In this document: positions 1 to 11,907 of the stretch, one piece after another
Position numbering within the stretch: the stretch's first letter is position 1
How the letters are laid out: each line of letters begins with the position of its first letter
Assembly (NCBI GenBank): GCA_018340375.1
Contig: JAFFJZ010000002.1
Coordinates: 19,362,001 to 19,426,000, forward strand
Reading direction: 5' to 3'
DNA from: Gonatopus flavifemur
Lineage: Eukaryota; Arthropoda; Insecta; Hymenoptera; Dryinidae
DNA: 64,000 nucleotides
Position numbers and translations under genes: made by a program
Notes under the pieces: model-generated
Database searches by the model: none
Seen by the model: the letters and a program-made list of their open reading frames with translations, nothing else
What the model was told of the DNA's origin: nothing

Positions 1-300
1 TTTCTAAATTCCTCTGAATATTTCTGAAAAGTTCTACGCACAATCTTCCTGAATTCATCTATCTCTGAACGCCTCTGAAATGCAGAACCGAGAATTTTAC
101 TGAATTTGTTCCTCTCAGAATTTCCCAGAATTTCCCTGCATCTCTCTGAGTTTCTCTGAATTTTTCTGAATTCTTCTGAAAAATTCAAAGCACAAGTCTC
201 TGAAATCCTCTGAACCACGCTGAATTGCTCTGAATTTCTCTGATTCTTTCTGAATCTCTCTGAAACGTGAAATTTTCAGAGAGATTAAGAGAGATTTTTT
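1..300. repeat. degenerate CTCTGAATTT tandem array
   Basis: The first 250 bases are built of near-copies of a 10-12 base unit, roughly TTTCTCTGAA, with frequent substitutions and spacing changes. The array runs off the left edge. Near 270-296 the motif appears inverted (TTTCAGAGAGATT), so the end could fold back on the array. It resembles the TCCGAATT array at 34.5 kb in unit length and in the TTTCTC core. Open frames across it are low-complexity and not taken as genes. Confidence 0.75.
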
Positions 301-1776
301 CACCAGGGTTTCAGCGATGTCTTGTGGCGAAAGACAATAAAAGTCCTACTTTAAAGTGGCAGTGGCATAGGGCTGGTTTTAACTTTCTCAATTCTTTCTC
401 AAAAGATCTGGAACTCATTTTTTAACTCGCTGTTGTAAGAAAAATACATAATAAGTGGTAAAAATAAACTTTTCGTAACGCTTGACTAGCGAAGAACTTG
501 GACAGCTGCAAGAAACTTACAGAGCATTAGCAGATGTTTAGGTTTTGGTTAGTCAAACGTAACAAAATTCATGAAACAATAAAGCATTTCTATCAGGGTA
601 GATGACTTGCGAAAGTTGTGAAAAACTCTTCCCCTGATTAAAAAGGATCCCCATGCAGAATTCCAACTAAAATCGATTAATATCTTACAGATTTGAATTG
701 GAATTTTTTATGTTCAACCATGGGAATTCATTGAAATTTATAGGATTTATTAACCAGGGTCCTCACTTTGATAATGAATTGCGTTCTGTGGGAAGAAGAA
801 ATTTTTGCTAGCTTTCAGGAGTGATCATCTCGTTGAAAGTTTAAATCTCCAGAAGAGAAACGTAGTCCAATCCACCATTCATCACAGGAATTCTGAGATT
901 AGGGTGAACTGCCCAGTAGATAAACGATGCATAAAAGAACTAACTATTATAAATTTCTGTTACATCAAAATAATTCGATTATTTTCATAACAAGTTACTT
1001 CTATTGTGAAAACAGACAAATCAATTTAAGGAGCAGACATTTTAAATACTCACTTCTTTTATGAGTCGTTCATCTACTGGTTAGTTCACTCTACAACCGC
1101 TGCCTGTTAACGATGGCCATCTTCTTTCTTTTCTTCACAAATATTCTAAGAATTGAATTCGAAAGAACATTGAAAAAAAATACTGTTGAACACAGTTTAG
1201 GATTGAATTCGAAAGATCTCTGAAGACGCTCCAATATGATAAAACAAAAACACGAGACTTCTTTATTGGCAATATCAAAGAAGTCAAAACGGATGGTTCG
1301 CGTGGTGAATACACAAACGAGGAATGTGTGTATATGTCTTCTCAAACATGACATCTAAAAACTTCACGATTGAGTGTCGTTTGTCTCAGAGTTTTTATAA
1401 CAAAATCTAATGAGCCGAAGAATGTTCAACAGTACTTTTATGGTAACGGCGGGAACAATAACAATCATTGTATTATTATTTAAACATGTTGAAAATCTCA
1501 CTCGGAGATATTATTCATAATTTTCAGCTGCAACACAGCTTCGTTTTATTACCAATCGCGTTCCAACATATTTGTTACACAGGTAATAAACGGAGAGCAA
1601 TGTTCAAATAATTATATGCTGATGTGAGGAAAATAAATAAAATGAGCACATGTGGTTGGCTAAGATGCAAAAAGGTTCAGGGATAATCATGGTCATAAAA
1701 ATAATTTTCTTACTTGTATATTTATAATAAGTGTCTATATTATCTTGAAAAGTTCATGATAAGCCAATCGCTGTTA
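301..1776. other. unassigned AT-rich DNA
   Basis: I see no gene, RNA or recognisable repeat here. Frames are short and lack codon structure; there is no homopolymer or microsatellite of note. Confidence 0.5.
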
Positions 1777-2262
1777 CACTGTAAAGTAACCGGAATTTGC
1801 CTGCTTGTAGCAACCGGAAATTTTCGATTATGGGATAGAAAATCAATTTCCAGTACAGTTGTATAAAATTTACGATTTTTTTATTTTACAACAAATTTTC
1901 TGTAAAATATGGAAAATTCCTAATGCGCGTGTGTGTGAATACTTCGTACAATCTATGTGAAGTTTGTCATGAAAATTTCCCACAGTGAAAGTTTTGATTC
2001 TTTGTACAAACATTCTTCAAACTCTGTGTTCTTGCCATGATGATGTGATGATTCTGGAAAGGTTTCCAAAATAATTGTTTATATCCAGCAACATTAGATC
2101 ATCTTTTCAGAAGTTTTGCACTGGATGGTCAGAAAGCTGGTATTTCATTTGAATACAACCAGAACTGCACCAATCATTCCGTGTAGTGTCCAAGGAAACA
2201 TTTTGTATGTTGCGATTTCTTTTAGATAAGTTTTAGATGTCTTGTACATCTTTGTTATACAC
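1777..2262. repeat. CACTGTAA-ended dispersed repeat, copy 1
   Basis: A TA-flanked CACTGTAAAG end is followed by a segment rich in CCGGAAATT words. The stretch from about 1795 to 1945 matches 46060-46220 at moderate identity: both carry TAGCARCCGGRAATT-like and GGAAAA...GTGTGTGT blocks in the same order. That makes it a diverged interspersed family. A matching right end was not found, so the end coordinate is approximate. Confidence 0.5.
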
Positions 2263-2365
2263 TGTTAAAAAAAAACTAGAATTTTCCGATGAATTTTTCA
2301 GTTCACGAACACAAAAAAATTTCTGTTGGACCGGAATTTTTCCATATTTTATATAAAATTTCATG

Positions 2366-2552
2366 CACGGAGAAAAAAGATCATGGAATGATCACTAGAA
2401 AAGATAGTAAACTGGTGACAACTACGAATTTCTGTACACAGTCGCTAACAGAGGCGAGTAATGGTTCCTATTTTGCTAAACTATATTGTATTTTAGTATA
2501 CCACAATAGGAACCATTACTCGTCTCTGTTAGCGGCTGTGTACAGAAATTCG
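2366..2552. mobile_element. CACGG-ended hairpin MITE, right arm truncated
   Basis: The left arm starts with CACGGAGAAAAAAGATCATG and its inverse complement returns from about 2495 to 2552, around a short loop near 2490. The same left arm occurs at 20136-20262, and the same terminal 40 bp occur inverted at 22573-22612. The right arm stops after AAATTCG and is replaced by the start of the next element, so this copy was cut by a later insertion. Confidence 0.7.
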
Positions 2553-2556
2553 TACA

Positions 2557-2782
2557 CAGTAAAAAATTTTTCGTAAAATTCAACACACAAGCGAATGTTA
2601 ACCATTTTTCTTCATACTCAATGTGTGTTGATTCCAGAGTGACACTTGTCACACAGAGTGTTAATTTGGACTCGAATAACATTTTAATGTGTTGAAAATG
2701 AATCGATCGAACAGCATTTGATCAGTGTGTTGAATGAACACACAAAAGTGTTAAATATTCAACACTTGAATTTTAACTGTAA
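2557..2782. mobile_element. ACAGT-ended element filled with CAACACA words
   Basis: Inverted ends ACAGTAAAAAA on the left and TTTTAACTGT on the right enclose repeated CAACACA / TGTGTTG words in both orientations (for example around 2580, 2625, 2690, 2735 and 2755). It abuts the broken hairpin MITE on its left. There is no coding capacity. Confidence 0.5.
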
Positions 2783-2969
2783 ACAAAGATGAGTGCAAGA
2801 AATTGCTAACGATATATGAAAACCATGGTCCACCTTCTGATTTGTGGTATCACGTGTTCTGTTTATCTTTTGATGCTGATTGACTCAGAAGAAAAATTCA
2901 ATCAATCGTATAAATTTCTTCGAAAGAAAGAAACGTGATACGGACCATGATTCTAACATTGCGTTAGCA

Positions 2970-3630
2970 CCCAATAAACACATGCACGTTATTTCAACGT
3001 TGAAAAAACGTTGCACTATCGAACGGACGTTATTCGTCGAATTCATAACGTTCATTTTTGGTTAACGTCTGACGAGGGAATAGACGTCCAGAAATGACGT
3101 TTCGATAACGTATTACTAAAAGTAATAGTAAAAAATGACCATTAAAAAACGTCTTCAAAAAACGTTTTTGAAATGTACTTCAATCACGCGTTGAGGACGT
3201 ATTGTTTATGACATTTTCAATGCTCGAACATCAATCGAAGATATCGCGTTGAGAATGTCGAACAAAACACAGCAACGTTGGACAAAAATCTAAACGAGAA
3301 GTGAAATAATGAATAGCGTGACTTCATTTATGAATATTTTTCTTCTTAAATTTTTGTGTTATCCAAAATCCCTTCTTTTCGCATTAATAGAAAATTTGTC
3401 AAATAATATGTCTGGTTTGATTCTCATTTTGGAACCATCATTATAACACGTCATTATTTGACGTCTTATAAACGACTTTTGGACCGTTGTTGTGACGTTA
3501 TTTTATAGTTGAAAAACACGTGATCTGCCGCGACATTTTTACGTCGAATCAACGGAAGAATATTACTAAATGTCAACGTGTGGTTATTGGGCGTTTTTCA
3601 CGTTTTTTAGACGTATGTGTGTTTATTGGG
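2970..3630. mobile_element. CCCA-ended MITE with CA duplication, AACGT-rich
   Basis: Ends read CCCAATAAACACATGCACGT on the left and, on the inverted right end, CCCAATAAACACACATACGT. The dinucleotide CA lies directly outside both ends (2968-2969 and 3631-3632). The 661-bp interior is crowded with AACGTT, GACGT and ACGTC words. There is no open frame of note. It belongs to the CCCA terminal class seen at 9597, 12949, 13233, 18052, 22908 and 61475. Confidence 0.75.
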
Positions 3631-3864
3631 CAATCTCTCCAATTCATCTCTGCTATAAATAAACCTTTTTCTCAGTGCAGGTACAACACCGTGATATAAT
3701 TTTCATATTATTATATAAAACTTATATATGATTTTGTTGGATTATATATGAATGATATATAATTTTGACAATTTCTCCACTCAGGGAGCTGCGCCATATA
3801 TCTCACCTAGGGGTGGAAGATTTCCAAATCCGCACCTGCATCAACTAGTGATGAACCACCCTAG

Positions 3865-3945
3865 CAGAAATCACTCTAGTAATTCTCTAGGCCTTGCGAG
3901 ACCTCGTAAGGCTTTGTAATCGCCTGGAGAATGACTAGAGTGTTT
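3865..3945. repeat. short CTAGAG palindrome
   Basis: CACTCTAGTAATTCTCTAGG on the left is the imperfect inverse of the sequence ending GAGAATGACTAGAGTG on the right, around a loop of CCTTGCGAGACC type. It could be a small foldback element or a remnant of one. Confidence 0.45.
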
Positions 3946-4009
3946 TTAACTAGAGCATAGTTATGCCAATAGTGGAAGATCCGTGGTTACCTATTCAACA
4001 GAAACCACA

Positions 4010-4216
4010 CATTGACAGAAAATATGAATGTAATTTTTCACAATCACTATTTCCTGAATTTTCAGATGAATTTGATTGAATATTGAAAAATATTTACTGA
4101 ATTCCGGAACCTATTCTGAAAGTTTAGCGAAATCTCTCTGAAAATTCAGAAAAAAGTGGCTGTAAAAAATTACAGTCACATTTTCTGAATTTCCAGAAGG
4201 TAATTGTTAACAGTGG
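4010..4216. repeat. TTCTGAATTTCCAGAAGG dispersed repeat, copy 1
   Basis: The right end (TTCAGAAAAAAGTGGCTGT, then a CACATTTTCTGAATTTCC block, then CAGAAGG and AACAGTG) is repeated almost word for word at 59440-59502. Internal CTGAATT/AATTCAG words point both ways. It is probably a non-autonomous TIR element, but its left end is unclear. Confidence 0.5.
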
Positions 4217-4300
4217 ACTGCAAACTTTTGATTCTCACACCTGAATGACTCCCTAAGAAATTCTCTCTTTCATTTCATGTTCCTTAAGAGGGTACTAGCA

Positions 4301-4551
4301 CACTGAAAAAAAGGCTAGTAACAGTTATCGAATATATTCTCAAACATGATCAATCGAATATTCGATAACATTAATCAAATATTCAATGTTATTCATAAAA
4401 TAATTGATGACAATTATTAAATATATCATATATGTTCATAATTATTGAATATTTTGTGAATATTCCTGATATATGATCGATGTCATCGAATATTTGATTG
4501 TTCATATTGAGGAATATATTTGATAATTGTTACCAATCCTTTCTTTCGGTG
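4301..4551. mobile_element. CACTG-ended MITE filled with GAATATTC words
   Basis: The left end CACTGAAAAAAAGGCTAGTA pairs with a right end whose inverse reads CACCGAAAGAAAGGATTGGT. Both continue into TAACARTTATCRAATATATTC. The interior repeats ATCGAATATT and ATATATC words. Flanking dinucleotides are CA on the left and TA on the right, one transition apart, so a duplication is possible but not intact. Length is 251 bp. Confidence 0.7.
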
Positions 4552-6113
4552 TAGCGCGGCAGCAGCCAAATCGTTTATGTAAAACTACAGGATTATTCTT
4601 TATCATTAAATTTAAGGTGATGCAAAAATTCATTGCATATATCGATTCTACAAACCGTTTTGAATTGATCCCAACCAACACACAGGGCTGGATTTTAGAC
4701 TCTCATCGTTACATTCACACTTTCAACTATGAACTGTTGCTTCATATTTTTGTTGAAAATTGATGTATCCTTTGTCGGTTGAATGTCAAGTCTTTTAGTA
4801 TTATGGAACGACTCGATTGGTCAAATTTGTGAAAAAGCTTTCGAAATGTTACATCAACTCAAACGTCACGATAATTCCTTGACAATTGAATTTGCGCCTA
4901 CGTTTAAAACGCATCATATTTTCGCCTTTCTGCACGTTAATGTGGTTGACAAAGAGCCGTATTGGAATTATCAGGTCAATCCGAACCAGCATTGTGAATA
5001 ATTCAGTTGATACTCAATAAACAACCGGAATTCAACTCTCAATTCGTCAATAATTCAAATGAAAAATAAAATTCAATTGTCAATTAAAATTGATTGAATT
5101 CAATCTCCGATTCATCTTATATTAAATTGAAATTAGAAATGAGATTCAATTTTTGACCCTAGACCTGACATGTCAGTAATTTTTATATGTAAAAGGGGCA
5201 CCGGGAGAACTCGTAGAACATGCTCGTTCTAGAGGTCATTTATCCTTCATTCAGTTAAGAACCATATTTCATTTCTTGAAACTGATTTTCCACTTGAAAA
5301 ATTGATATCGATGGGTAAAGAATTTTCAACACATTTTCTGGGTTTAGTAATAACGCGTGGAACCCGAACGACTCCCCTGAACGTTTATGAGTGCCTCAAA
5401 ATTTCAATCGAAAACAAGTGGAATAGATTGATAACAAAGTTGTTAGGACTCAGCAGTCTCTAATAAGAGGATCCTTTATCTTCATATGCTTGAAAATAAC
5501 ACTCACCTGGTAGAAATTTGTCTGGGCGTCCCATTTATCATCAACGTACCAGATGGAACCCACGTGGGGGCAACTGGATAACACATTCCAGCCAATTTAA
5601 CTTTAACACTCAAACCTTCAGTTGGTTTATGTAGATTTTTTATGCGTCAAATAGTTCATCAAAATGTTCAGAAGAATAAAAGAAAGCCCCAACGTTTCAA
5701 TTTGTCACTCGGGATTATTTTATGGAAATAAATTCAAAAGCAATGTTCTTGACTTGAGATTACATGTCAAAATACATTCTTACCTCATTCATAGGTGTGA
5801 TTTTACAGAAAACACATGATTTCACATTTCTAATTACCAAGTTGAACAACATCCTAGCAATTTCCTGGGACATCTGGATGGAACGAGGAAAGTGCGTTAC
5901 AAAACTAGCTAGAAACCAACCTAACATCAGGGAAAACTAGCTGGAGCTCATCTAATTCCCAATCATAATTTCTACTAGGGTCTATTAATCAATTCGTTTC
6001 TACAGAAGAGAGATACTTCTTCTTTCTATTCTCTGAAAATAACTTTTCCTGTATTTCTCTCTTCAATGTTCAAACATACAGTACAATTGGATATGGTATC
6101 AATTCGAGGTCCA
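4552..6113. other. unassigned DNA with an AATTGAA-rich patch
   Basis: No gene is recognised. At 4995-5155 the words TTCAATT and AATTGAA recur in both orientations, as in the word-filled MITEs, but I could not find terminal repeats. The rest shows nothing I can name. Confidence 0.4.
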
Positions 6114-7216
6114 CACTGTAAAAAAATTTCACCGGAAAATTCCAGTACATGTACTGGAAGTCATTAACCTGTACATGTACCGGAAAATTTCAGCACATTT
6201 GTACTGCAAAAATTCAGTGCAAACGTTATGGAATTTCCGCATCAAAACTGGAAATTTTCTGAGCCTCGGTACTGGAATTTTTCAGTACACGAGCTGGACT
6301 TTTCCAGGACATGTACTGGAAAATTAATGCTGAAAATATCCATGAAAATTGAAAAAAAATTGCTCACGCAAAGTGATTTTGCAGGGTCCTTGTGTTCCAA
6401 GATGATTGAGAAACTTTTGATCGTTCATTTGGATGGACAGAAACTCATGTCTACCTAACAGGATTTGAACCCACACTTTTCTACCTGCCTACCAACTGAA
6501 ACCTAAGACCTAACCGATGAGCTATAGCGCGACATGTTGGAAGGCCAGCTTGGGTTACTACATATGCTTCATATCTAGAACACAAGAGGATAAGTCTTGG
6601 AAAAACCTCATATATCAATTTCATTGGCTACAATTACAATTATTATTCAAAATCTCAATCAGGAAATTTTTAATATAAAGACTTGAAATTTTTCCTGCCA
6701 GAAATGACAAAGTCCAATAGAAGTGGAAAATTTCAGTGCAACAGTGATTAAATTCCGTTGCATAGCAACTGGAAAATTCCATCACACGACCTGAAAATTG
6801 CAGTTCAAAACCTGTATAATTCAATTGCATAGTAACTGGAAAATTCCATCACAAAACCTGAGAATTGCAGTTAAAAACCTGTATAATTCCAGTATACCAA
6901 CAATTAGGTTTTTTTTTCTAAATTCCAAATTTTTTCTCAAGTCCTTTTTGAGGGAATATTTTTTTTTGGTGCACAAGAATTATAAAATTGTAGTACGAGC
7001 CGGTAAAATTTTCGCGAAATCATGGCAAAATTTCAGTACATCATCTCAAACTTGAAAATTCCAGTACAATGACTGAATTTTCAGTTATGCTTGGTAAATT
7101 TTCAGTAACGTAACAACAAAATCTCTGTACATGTACTGGAATATCCATATTCCAGTACTAGCACTGGAAATTTCCAGTCCAGTTGCACAGTAAATTTCCA
7201 GTTTTTTTTTACAGTG
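6114..7216. mobile_element. CACTG-ended element filled with CCAGTAC words, CA duplication
   Basis: Ends CACTGTAAAAAAATTTC and TTTTTTTTTACAGTG are inverted, and CA lies outside both (6112-6113, 7217-7218). The 1.1-kb interior repeats CCAGTACATGTACTGG, TACTGGAAATTTTCCAGTA and shorter forms many times, so it can fold at many registers. A tRNA-like segment sits inside at 6456-6541. No protein-coding frame is credible. Confidence 0.75.
6456..6541 (-). repeat. tRNA-derived segment (degenerate pol III promoter)
   Basis: Read on the minus strand, an A-box-like TATAGCTCATCGGTTAGG is followed about 45 nt later by a B-box-like GGTTCAAATCC, which fits the GGTTCGANTCC consensus at 10 of 11 positions. The T-arm stem is imperfect and no acceptor stem closes, so it is not a functional tRNA. 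It sits inside the CCAGTAC element and most likely is an inserted SINE or tRNA fragment. Confidence 0.5.
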
Positions 7217-8346
7217 CATTCATTGGATATCCCTAACATTCTGCAAATACGATTAAATTTTATGAATTATACAGATACATGATTATTGAAATCCTAAAGT
7301 GAAGCAACATAGATTCAAAACGCTACAGTTTTTTTGTTACAAAAGAATGATCAATCATTAAAAATATATGGTTTAAAACCTAGCTTTTGAAATTCATGAA
7401 TATTTTAGAAGATTTTCACAACATCGACAGATGAGGTGTGTTTTTTTTCACAGTTTCGTGACTTTCCAATCCGAATTTATATGAATGAATTCGAAGGTCA
7501 AATCTTAATATTTGAGAAAGATGTATGAATTATTATTGTACAAGGTCGACCGTAGAAGTGAATCCTTTGTGTGGATATTCAAGAAATCAGCGTTCGAAGA
7601 AAGTATAGGATAAGCTTGTTTTATCTTATTCTTCATTTTTTTGCAAACGTATCAGTTGTGTTTTAATATCAAAACAAGTCCTTAAGCAATAGGTAATATG
7701 AACATTAGTACGATTTATCACTACGAATGTGTACGAACAGCTACCTACTCACGAACGTTCCACTACACGGGATCACGGTAGGTTGCCTACTCCAGGCGTT
7801 TCGTTTCTCGCATCTACGATCAAACTCGAGATTTCAATTCCATTCCATTCAGACTTGAACATTCCATGTAATAGATTCATTATATTTTACAAAAAAAAAA
7901 AAATATCGTTGATTGTATTTCACAATTCGTAGTTCAACTTTCATCTCAGTTTGGATAAATACGTGGATTTTATACCTCCACGCATTCAAATGATCCTGCT
8001 TCATAAAACATTCTAAATTTTATTTTGAATATTCATGAAACAACTACGAGGTGATAAATCTGTATATTATTACATGCATTCAGTTATGGGCCATTCTCAT
8101 GAAAAGATGTAATATCCAATTGAAGAAAGAGAAATTGTACGTTGTTTATTTATGAGCGGAATTTCCTCAAGGATCGGAGAACTTACGCAGCACAGTTAAA
8201 TTTTTTGTCTCTTGATTTCGAAAAAGTTGTGCAAAAGTAAAAAAAGAATATGAATCAGTTATCTCGCATCTTAATCTAATCGTTGAAACTCTCTTTGGAT
8301 TTGTGTTTTGAAGGATAACTTGAATGAGAGGATATTCAATAATCGC
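7217..8346. other. unassigned AT-rich DNA
   Basis: No gene, RNA or repeat family is recognised. The stretch around 7725-7850 is more GC-balanced and has a short open frame, but there is no homology I recognise. Confidence 0.4.
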
Positions 8347-8714
8347 CCCAATAAACATGAATATCTTCAAGATATCTATCTGAGGACATTTTTTGAAAAA
8401 CATCTGGAAAAAGATATCTCAAAGACATCTTTTCGATATCTCTTAAAGATGTCTATTGAAAGATATCTTTAAGATTTCTTGCCAAATGTATCTTTGAGAT
8501 CAGCAGTTTTGATTATATGAATCATATCTTAAATGTCACAATCGAATTGTGAAGGAGATGAATTCGTTCATAATTTCAATGCTTGAATAACCCATGTATA
8601 TCCCAATAAGTTTGGAGTTCTGCGAAAGAAAGTACGATTTTGTAACCTTGCAATGCCAGCACTAAAAGTAACGAATCTTCGAGCCACAATATTCGCGAAT
8701 TATTGAACTTTTTA

Positions 8715-8941
8715 CACTGGAAAAAATATTTATTTGTCCTCTCTCCATAAAATATCTATTTGTAGGAATTAAATATTCAATTGGATGCAAAAATTGATTA
8801 CTTGTGGTGAATGAATTATTTATTTGGGACAAGCATTCCTTTATTTGACGTGATTAAGTATTTCATGAATCCTCAAAAATATTTTATGGAGAGAGGACGA
8901 ATAAACTATTTATTTGGTTAGAAGAAATTTTTTTCCCAGTG
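8715..8941 (+). mobile_element. CACTGG MITE, copy 1, TA duplication
   Basis: CACTGGAAAAAATATTTATT on the left mirrors the right end, whose inverse starts CACTGGGAAAAAAATTTCTT and rejoins at TTTATTCGTCCTCTCTCC. TA lies outside each end. The 227-bp copy is uninterrupted and shows GTAGGAAT at 8762-8769, the empty counterpart of the hAT insertion site in copy 2. Confidence 0.85.
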
Positions 8942-9146
8942 TACGCTGAATTATCCACAGCGTTTGAATGAATTTGTAGAATTCCCATTCCCACTGTTGA
9001 ATTGTTTTTCAATAACAATGAGATTAATATAATTTCAGAAGAATATATGATATTCGTCAGACACTGACGATCACTGGATCATGAAATCCATTCTTCAATA
9101 TATTCCACTAAATTCATTAAACTCTCCGGATTTTTAAGTATAGTCA

Positions 9147-9360
9147 ACTTATCTGATATTTGTATATGTAATAACACTTTATTCAAAAGATCACTTTTAT
9201 TCTGAAAATATAGACTACTGACATATTTCAGTATGTCATATTGATAATTATTATGGGCACTATCATTAAATTGTCCGTACGGCTCAGGTCAATGAAGCGT
9301 AGGTACGTCGTGAAATGCCCAGGTTCGAGCCCCACAACCTCAAGGTCCCGAACTCGAGTA
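9147..9360 (+). repeat. tRNA-like dispersed repeat, copy 1
   Basis: The segment matches the minus strand of 28225-28440 over about 200 bp, from CAACTTATCTGATATTTG through GTCATATTGATAATTAT to the tRNA-like part. That part has an A-box-like GGCTCAGGTCAATGAAGCG and a B-box GGTTCGAGCCC. Here the tRNA-like part lies at the 3' end of the shared block, the reverse of the usual SINE layout. Homology fades just after ACCTCAAGG. Confidence 0.7.
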
Positions 9361-9596
9361 AAATACATAGGAATGAATGAAGGATAAAAAAAAAGAGGAG
9401 AGGTAGAAGAAAAAAAGGGGAGAATTGTTTTTATGAACGCGTTCAAGATTTTCCTAAGATATTTTTATGAATTCTTCAAAATACCTTTGAGATATCTGAA
9501 AGAAGTCCGGAAGATATCTACAAGACATTTTTGAGACTTCGTCGAATACGTCAAAAACATATATCCCGCAAGATCTTACTGAGATATCTTTGATTT

Positions 9597-9920
9597 CCCA
9601 TACAAGCAAAAGTTTTGCTTTGTCTAAAAGATTTCTTTTAGGGCGGTATGCAGAGTCAGGTCTGAGACTAGGACCGGTCCTACGCAATGTATAAGCTTAT
9701 GGACTGGGATCAGGTTCAGTCTCAGACCTGACTTTGCATACCGCCCTTAGATGTCTCAAAGATTTCTTATACAACAGTTTTCATTGTCTTTAAGATGTCT
9801 TCGTTTGAGCAATCTCAAAGATGTCTTCAGATTCCTATTTGATATCTTTGAGATCTTAAAGATAGTGAAAACTGTTGAATAAGAAATCTTTTAAACAAAG
9901 TAAAATTTTTGCTGTATGGG
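9597..9920. mobile_element. CCCA-ended MITE, TT duplication, hosting another MITE
   Basis: Left CCCATACAAGCAAAAGTTTT and right AAATTTTTGCTGTATGGG are inverted, with TT outside both ends (9595-9596, 9921-9922). The arms carry AAGATTTCTTT and CAACAGTTTTCA blocks found in the same order at 12949-13191, so the two are copies of one family. This copy is split by the 106-bp MITE at 9641-9746. Confidence 0.85.
9641..9746. mobile_element. GGGCGGTA MITE with TTA duplication (PIF/Harbinger-like)
   Basis: Inverted ends GGGCGGTATGCAGAGTCAGG and its inverse at the right are flanked by TTA at 9638-9640 and 9747-9749. The related uninterrupted copy at 12949 has a single TTA at the same place (12990-12992), which confirms the target duplication. 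A 3-bp TTA/TAA duplication with G-rich ends fits the PIF/Harbinger group; that assignment is inference from family rules. Confidence 0.85.
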
Positions 9921-10027
9921 TTGTCGAAATCTGTCGCGTAAAACATCTTTTAGATTCCTAAAAGACATCTTCCGAAATCGCGAGATATCTTTGAGCTATC
10001 GTGAAGATGTCTTCTTATTCGATTGGG

Positions 10028-10815
10028 TGACAACATGAATAAAGTCTACTCTTCTTATCTGTAAAAGTGTCTTTATGTTTACTCCATCCTAATGAACATT
10101 CATCGGAACTCAACAAATACGCTTATAAAAAAAACATAATCACTATATTTATTTGCTTCACGTTTCATCGATCAAAGTTAACTTGAACGTAAACAAGCAT
10201 ACGCCAACGATATATGTCCTCAGGTTTTTACTAACAGACGTAAAGTATAACACATTACGCGTAATTGTAAAATAAAATACAAGTCATATAACTGGAACGA
10301 TTGAATAATGATTGACGTAGCTTGTAATTTCTTCCCTGATCTTATCAATACTTGAAAAAACGAAAAACAAAGTTTCCATTTGGAACTTGTCATTGAAATT
10401 AACAGTTTGCTTTTCTCAGTAAAAATGATTTCTGGCTTTGCAAACATTTTACGACTCGACTTTGTATTATTCTGTTTTTATGAGTAAACAACATGGTATT
10501 TTCTGTGAAAAGAGAGAGACAAAATGCTTGAAAAATCTCGATGGTCATCGTAGCAGATGAGCGAGAATTCATTCATGAAATACGCAGCAACATTTTCAAT
10601 ATTGCATCATTACTCGTGGTGACATAATTGTTGTAAATCAAATAATTAAACTCATTTCCTTATGCAATCCAACCTTTTTCCCTAATATTTACAACCTCTC
10701 TCAAATTGTTTACTAAAAATTCTTGAGTGGAATCTCCAAATATTTTCTCATATATAACTGGTTGTGTGTTTTGTTCCGAAGAGGAAGAAAGTGAAGATGG
10801 GTCCACGTAGGCGTA
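10028..10815. other. unassigned AT-rich DNA
   Basis: Nothing recognisable: no splice pattern, repeat or coding frame that I can support. Confidence 0.45.
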
Positions 10816-11047
10816 CACGGAGAGAAATTATTGGTAGTTGAATTCATCATGTGATTATTTCATCGTAAGTTCAATCTGTTCCTCGCCCTGATTCAAAAAA
10901 TCCATAGAATCTGATGATATGAAATTGAATGGGATTTGGTGAACATTGTAAAACATTCAATGAGATTTGGCGAGAATCAATGATTTTGTTTTCAACCAGG
11001 TGGTTAAAAAGTTCCATAGCAAATTTAACTATAAATTTGTCTCCGTG
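10816..11047. mobile_element. CACGG-ended MITE, TA duplication
   Basis: Left CACGGAGAGAAATTATTGGT and right end, inverse CACGGAGACAAATTTATAGT, are flanked by TA at 10814-10815 and 11048-11049. The interior of this 232-bp element repeats TTGGCGA/GATTTGG-like words weakly. Overlapping open frames on both strands are by-products. Confidence 0.7.
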
Positions 11048-11907
11048 TATGTTTACTGATCCCAAACTCACGTCATATGTATCTTCTCAAATTCTTATGT
11101 CGAGTTTTGTGATATTCGAGAAAAATTTCAAATTCAAATGAAACAATATTTCTTTTCAAAGCATTGGAAAATCATCGTAGAACGATATTATCCTTCAACT
11201 AATCTTACATAACGTGTGCAGTCGTTAAAGTTCATTAAAGGATGTCATGTGGATTATTTTTGAAACAATTCTTCTTCTAACAATAATCTTGATTATCTCG
11301 GTGGAACTCGAATGTTGGATTTTCATCTTCGTTGTAAAACATTCAGCAATTACATAGAGTTCACAGTACCAAAGTCAAACGTTTTTCTCTCATCATGCGT
11401 TATCTTCCACACATTTGATTTGGAAAAAAACAGTAAATGTTGGTAGTTTGTATTTCTGTGAATCCTACACTCTTCCAAGGATTCTTGATGTTATTTGTTA
11501 TCAGCTTCAAGTGTTTTTGTATATATTTGTTTATTGCGACACATTTTCCAGTTTTATCGTGTAAAAAGTGATCGATCGAACGTAATTATTAAACGAACTT
11601 CAAAGAAAATTTCAACAGAAAACACTTTTTATTCAAATTTACGATGAAAAATAATGACGAAGTTGATCTCACAAAAGAAATGTTTTTTTTCCCTTTCTTC
11701 TTTTAATTCAGAGAATTGATTTATAGCAAGATAAACAGAATTCTAATTGATTTCACGTATTGCAGGACATCCCATTTTATCTATGCGATTATGGATTTCA
11801 AGGCCCATGCTATTTTATTGTTAGAATATTGTATCAAACGGAATGCAGGATCCGATCAGTTGAATTTATCGGTAAGGAATGTCCCTGCTTAAAAGATTCA
11901 ATTCAAA
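11048..11907. other. unassigned DNA
   Basis: No gene or repeat is recognised. A pyrimidine-poor TATTGCAG at 11759-11766 precedes a 73-codon frame, but I see nothing family-like in it. Confidence 0.4.

Larger units (their letters stand above)
8347..10027. repeat. AGATATCT-rich composite element, locus 1
   Basis: Two blocks, 8347-8480 and 9450-10027, are dense in AGATATCTT, AAGATGTCTT and related words. The left end (CCCAATAAACATGAATATC) and right end (inverse CCCAATCGAATAAGAAGAC) look like CCCA-class termini, but the flanking dinucleotides differ, so the outer boundaries may belong to different copies. Between the blocks sit a CACTGG MITE (8715-8941) and a tRNA-like repeat (9147-9360). A second locus with the same ingredients lies at 27230-31187. 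Confidence 0.6.
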
